6,549 nucleotides of DNA from Halobacteriales archaeon QH_10_67_13. GTDB lineage: Archaea; Halobacteriota; Halobacteria; Halobacteriales; Haloarculaceae. The position numbers were made by a program, and so were the translations under genes. Under the pieces are notes generated by a model. It searched no databases. It saw only the letters and a program-made list of their open reading frames with translations, and was not told the DNA's origin. This document shows positions 5,261 through 6,549 of the stretch, piece by piece (positions within the stretch are counted from its first letter, which is position 1; the number at the start of each line of letters is the position of its first letter). Location of the stretch: assembly GCA_003021335.1 (NCBI GenBank), contig PXQL01000014.1:1-6549 (forward strand). The letters are read 5' to 3'.

Positions 5261-5848
5261 CTACGCCGAGCCGTCGGCAGAGTGACCGTCCGAATCCTCT
5301 GAGTTTTCCGACTCCTCCGAGCTTTCCGACTCTTCGGAGTCCCCTAGATCCGCGGAGGCGTCTGCTTCGTCGGTGACAGTGATCGTGACCGGCCCGGAGT
5401 CGGCGTCGTCGTCATCGGAAAGGTACTGATCGAGGTTGAACGCAGCGTTGAGCTGGGTCTGGATCTCGTCGACGGTCGAGCCGACGAGCTCGCTGGGCGG
5501 CAGGGCGCTGTACTCGTAGGGGTTGTTGCCCGCGCCGTCGTTTTCCCGCTTGCTGCGGTTGACCCAGGACTCCTCGTGGAGTTCCGCCAGGGCCTCCCGG
5601 ACCGTGCTCGGGTACAGACCCGTTCCCTCCGCGATCTCTTCGCTGGTGCTCTCGGGATGTTGCCGGAGGTGGACGTAGATCCGCGCCCGCGTCTCAGTGT
5701 CGAGCAGCCAGGAGAGCAGATCGACAAGCCCCTCGTCGAACTGCTCGATCGCGGAGTCGGCCCCCTCCTCGAGCCTGTCGCGGACGTCCCGGCCGAGCTC
5801 GTCCGGGTCGGCACCCTCCTCGGTATCCGAGTGATCGTCAGCAGACAT
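5261..5848 (-). CDS. Winged-helix transcriptional regulator with acidic repeat tail
   Basis: The protein has 195 residues. Residues 1-40 are acidic and probably disordered. A winged helix-turn-helix spans about 41-115: the helix LVDLLSWLLDTETRARIYVHL (41-61), the recognition unit TSEEIAEGTGLYPSTVREAL (68-87), then a wing with basic NRSKR and a Gly/Asn turn, ending in YEYSAL (111-116). Residues 117-142 may form a dimer helix. The tail from about 165 is Ser/Glu/Asp-only hexapeptide repeats. The fold is like TrmB/MarR-type regulators, and the protein should bind DNA in the cytoplasm; its targets are unknown. No ligand domain is seen. The ATG at 5848 lies 67 nt downstream of dinB in the same direction, with its own probable promoter in the gap. 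Confidence 0.85.
   Translation of the reverse strand: MSADDHSDTEEGADPDELGRDVRDRLEEGADSAIEQFDEGLVDLLSWLLDTETRARIYVHLRQHPESTSEEIAEGTGLYPSTVREALAELHEESWVNRSKRENDGAGNNPYEYSALPPSELVGSTVDEIQTQLNAAFNLDQYLSDDDDADSGPVTITVTDEADASADLGDSEESESSEESENSEDSDGHSADGSA
5285..5338 (-). repeat. Three 18-bp tandem units coding for acidic hexapeptides
   Basis: Residues 171-188 of the regulator are three units: SEESES, SEESEN and SEDSDG. In DNA the first two differ at only a few bases (shared core TTTCCGACTC on the plus strand) and the third is more diverged. The period is a multiple of three, so copy-number changes keep the frame. Confidence 0.7.
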
Positions 5849-5883
5849 AGGTTGTCTCTATCCGGGTGAACGCGAGTACGCAG

Positions 5884-5889
5884 TAAAAA
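5884..5889 (-). promoter_or_regulatory. TATA-like box for the winged-helix regulator
   Basis: TTTTTA on the minus strand lies 36-41 nt upstream of the ATG at 5848, the only AT-rich site in the 67-nt gap after dinB. The spacing predicts a short leader of about 10-14 nt, unlike the leaderless neighbours. No clear Shine-Dalgarno is present. Confidence 0.45.
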
Positions 5890-5915
5890 CCCTTGGCTCG
5901 CCGGGCGCTCGATCG

Positions 5916-6549
5916 TTACTCCCCGGAGCCGTCGCCGAACCGGTCGAGACGCCGCTGTACGCGGTCCTCGGCCGTCGCGTCAGGGGTGGACTCGTAGGCA
6001 CCGAGGGTCTCCTGATCGCCTTGTGTGAACGAGAGCGACGAGACGCGCACGCCGAGCTTTCGGACGGGATCGCCGGCGAACTCGCCGAACAGCTCGCGGC
6101 TCACTGTCCGCACGAGGGCAGGGTCGGCCACCGGACCCGACAGCGACTGCGCCCGGGTTGCGACCTCGTAGGGCTCGGTGATGACCTTGATCCCGATCGT
6201 CGCGTAGAGGGCGTCCTCGCGGTCGGCCCGCTCGGCGACGTCGGCCGCGAGCGCCCGGAGCCGGGCCCGCTGGCGCTCGGGGTCGGTCGTCGCCGTCCGG
6301 AACGCCGACTCCCGGGAGAGGCTCTTGGGTCGCCCGCGGGGCTCGACGGCCCGATCGTCCTCGCCGCGGGCGAACCGGACGATCCGGCGGCCCCGCTCGC
6401 CGAACACCGCCCCGAGCCGAGCGGGATCGGCCGCGGCGAGGTCGCCGCCGGTCTCGATGCCTATCTTCCTGAGCCGACCGGCGGTTACCGGACCGACGCC
6501 GTGGACCGCCTCGACGTCGAGCGGCGCCAGAAACGAGTCGACCTCGCCG
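5916..6549 (-). CDS. dinB: DNA polymerase IV (Y family), C-terminal part, 5' end outside window
   Basis: The frame enters from the right edge and ends at TAA (5916-5918), giving 210 codons of what is usually a protein of about 400 or more residues. It starts in the thumb with VHGVGPVTAGRLRKIG (15-30, a helix-hairpin-helix). It passes through FGERGRRIVRFARGEDDR (49-66) to the little-finger domain beginning PKSLSRESAF (74-83). The palm with its catalytic carboxylates lies outside the window. Y-family polymerases copy past damaged bases at replication forks. The C-terminus has QRRLDRFG (198-205), matching the start of a PCNA-interacting peptide (Q-x-x-L-x-x-F) but with Gly where a second aromatic is usual. 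A GTG at 6407 is internal, not the start. Confidence 0.95.
   Translation of the reverse strand, partial: GEVDSFLAPLDVEAVHGVGPVTAGRLRKIGIETGGDLAAADPARLGAVFGERGRRIVRFARGEDDRAVEPRGRPKSLSRESAFRTATTDPERQRARLRALAADVAERADREDALYATIGIKVITEPYEVATRAQSLSGPVADPALVRTVSRELFGEFAGDPVRKLGVRVSSLSFTQGDQETLGAYESTPDATAEDRVQRRLDRFGDGSGE

Noticed and set aside
5220..5285. Tiny plus-strand acidic ORF (21 residues from GTG) after the orphan TATA box
   Set aside because: The start is too close to the box, and the ORF overlaps the end of the regulator gene; too short to support.
1..6549. CRISPR array, insertion sequence, toxin-antitoxin or defence cluster
   Set aside because: No regularly spaced repeats, transposase motifs or paired defence-type genes were seen on either strand.

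Overview
The window looks like a stretch of a halophilic archaeal chromosome (class Halobacteria). The DNA is GC-rich, the proteins are rich in Asp and Glu with few Lys, and most genes have an AT-rich TATA-like box ending about 22-24 nt before the start codon, as expected for leaderless archaeal transcripts. An intron-less class II tRNA-Leu without encoded CCA, an archaeal-type CoaD and a TFB-like cyclin-fold protein agree with this. The species cannot be named from the sequence.

Left part (1-2276): a long minus-strand gene for an S9-family serine peptidase runs off the left edge just after its catalytic serine. Divergent from it is a 60-residue single-membrane-span protein. That gene ends one base from a convergent minus-strand fragment, which reads like the first helix of an MFS transporter joined directly to the end of its last helix.

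Middle (2277-4279): a small cysteine-rich zinc-binding protein (minus strand) lies divergent to a PhzF-family isomerase gene (plus strand). The PhzF reading frame loses haloarchaeal codon bias near residue 287 and runs into the antisense strand of a tRNA-Leu(UAG) gene, where it finds its stop codon. Upstream of the tRNA is a 394-nt stretch without a clear gene. It holds a possible small membrane ORF broken by one TGA.

Right part (4280-6549): a 102-residue protein made of a single TFB cyclin-like repeat (plus strand) is convergent with coaD, phosphopantetheine adenylyltransferase of coenzyme A synthesis. Next come a winged-helix regulator with an acidic Ser/Glu repeat tail and the C-terminal half of DNA polymerase IV (dinB), both on the minus strand.

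The genes are mostly single transcription units with their own promoters, and no operon-like pathway is visible. I see no CRISPR array, insertion sequence, defence cluster or obvious new multi-gene system. The most informative oddities are the PhzF/tRNA overlap, the MFS remnant and the single-repeat TFB-like protein.
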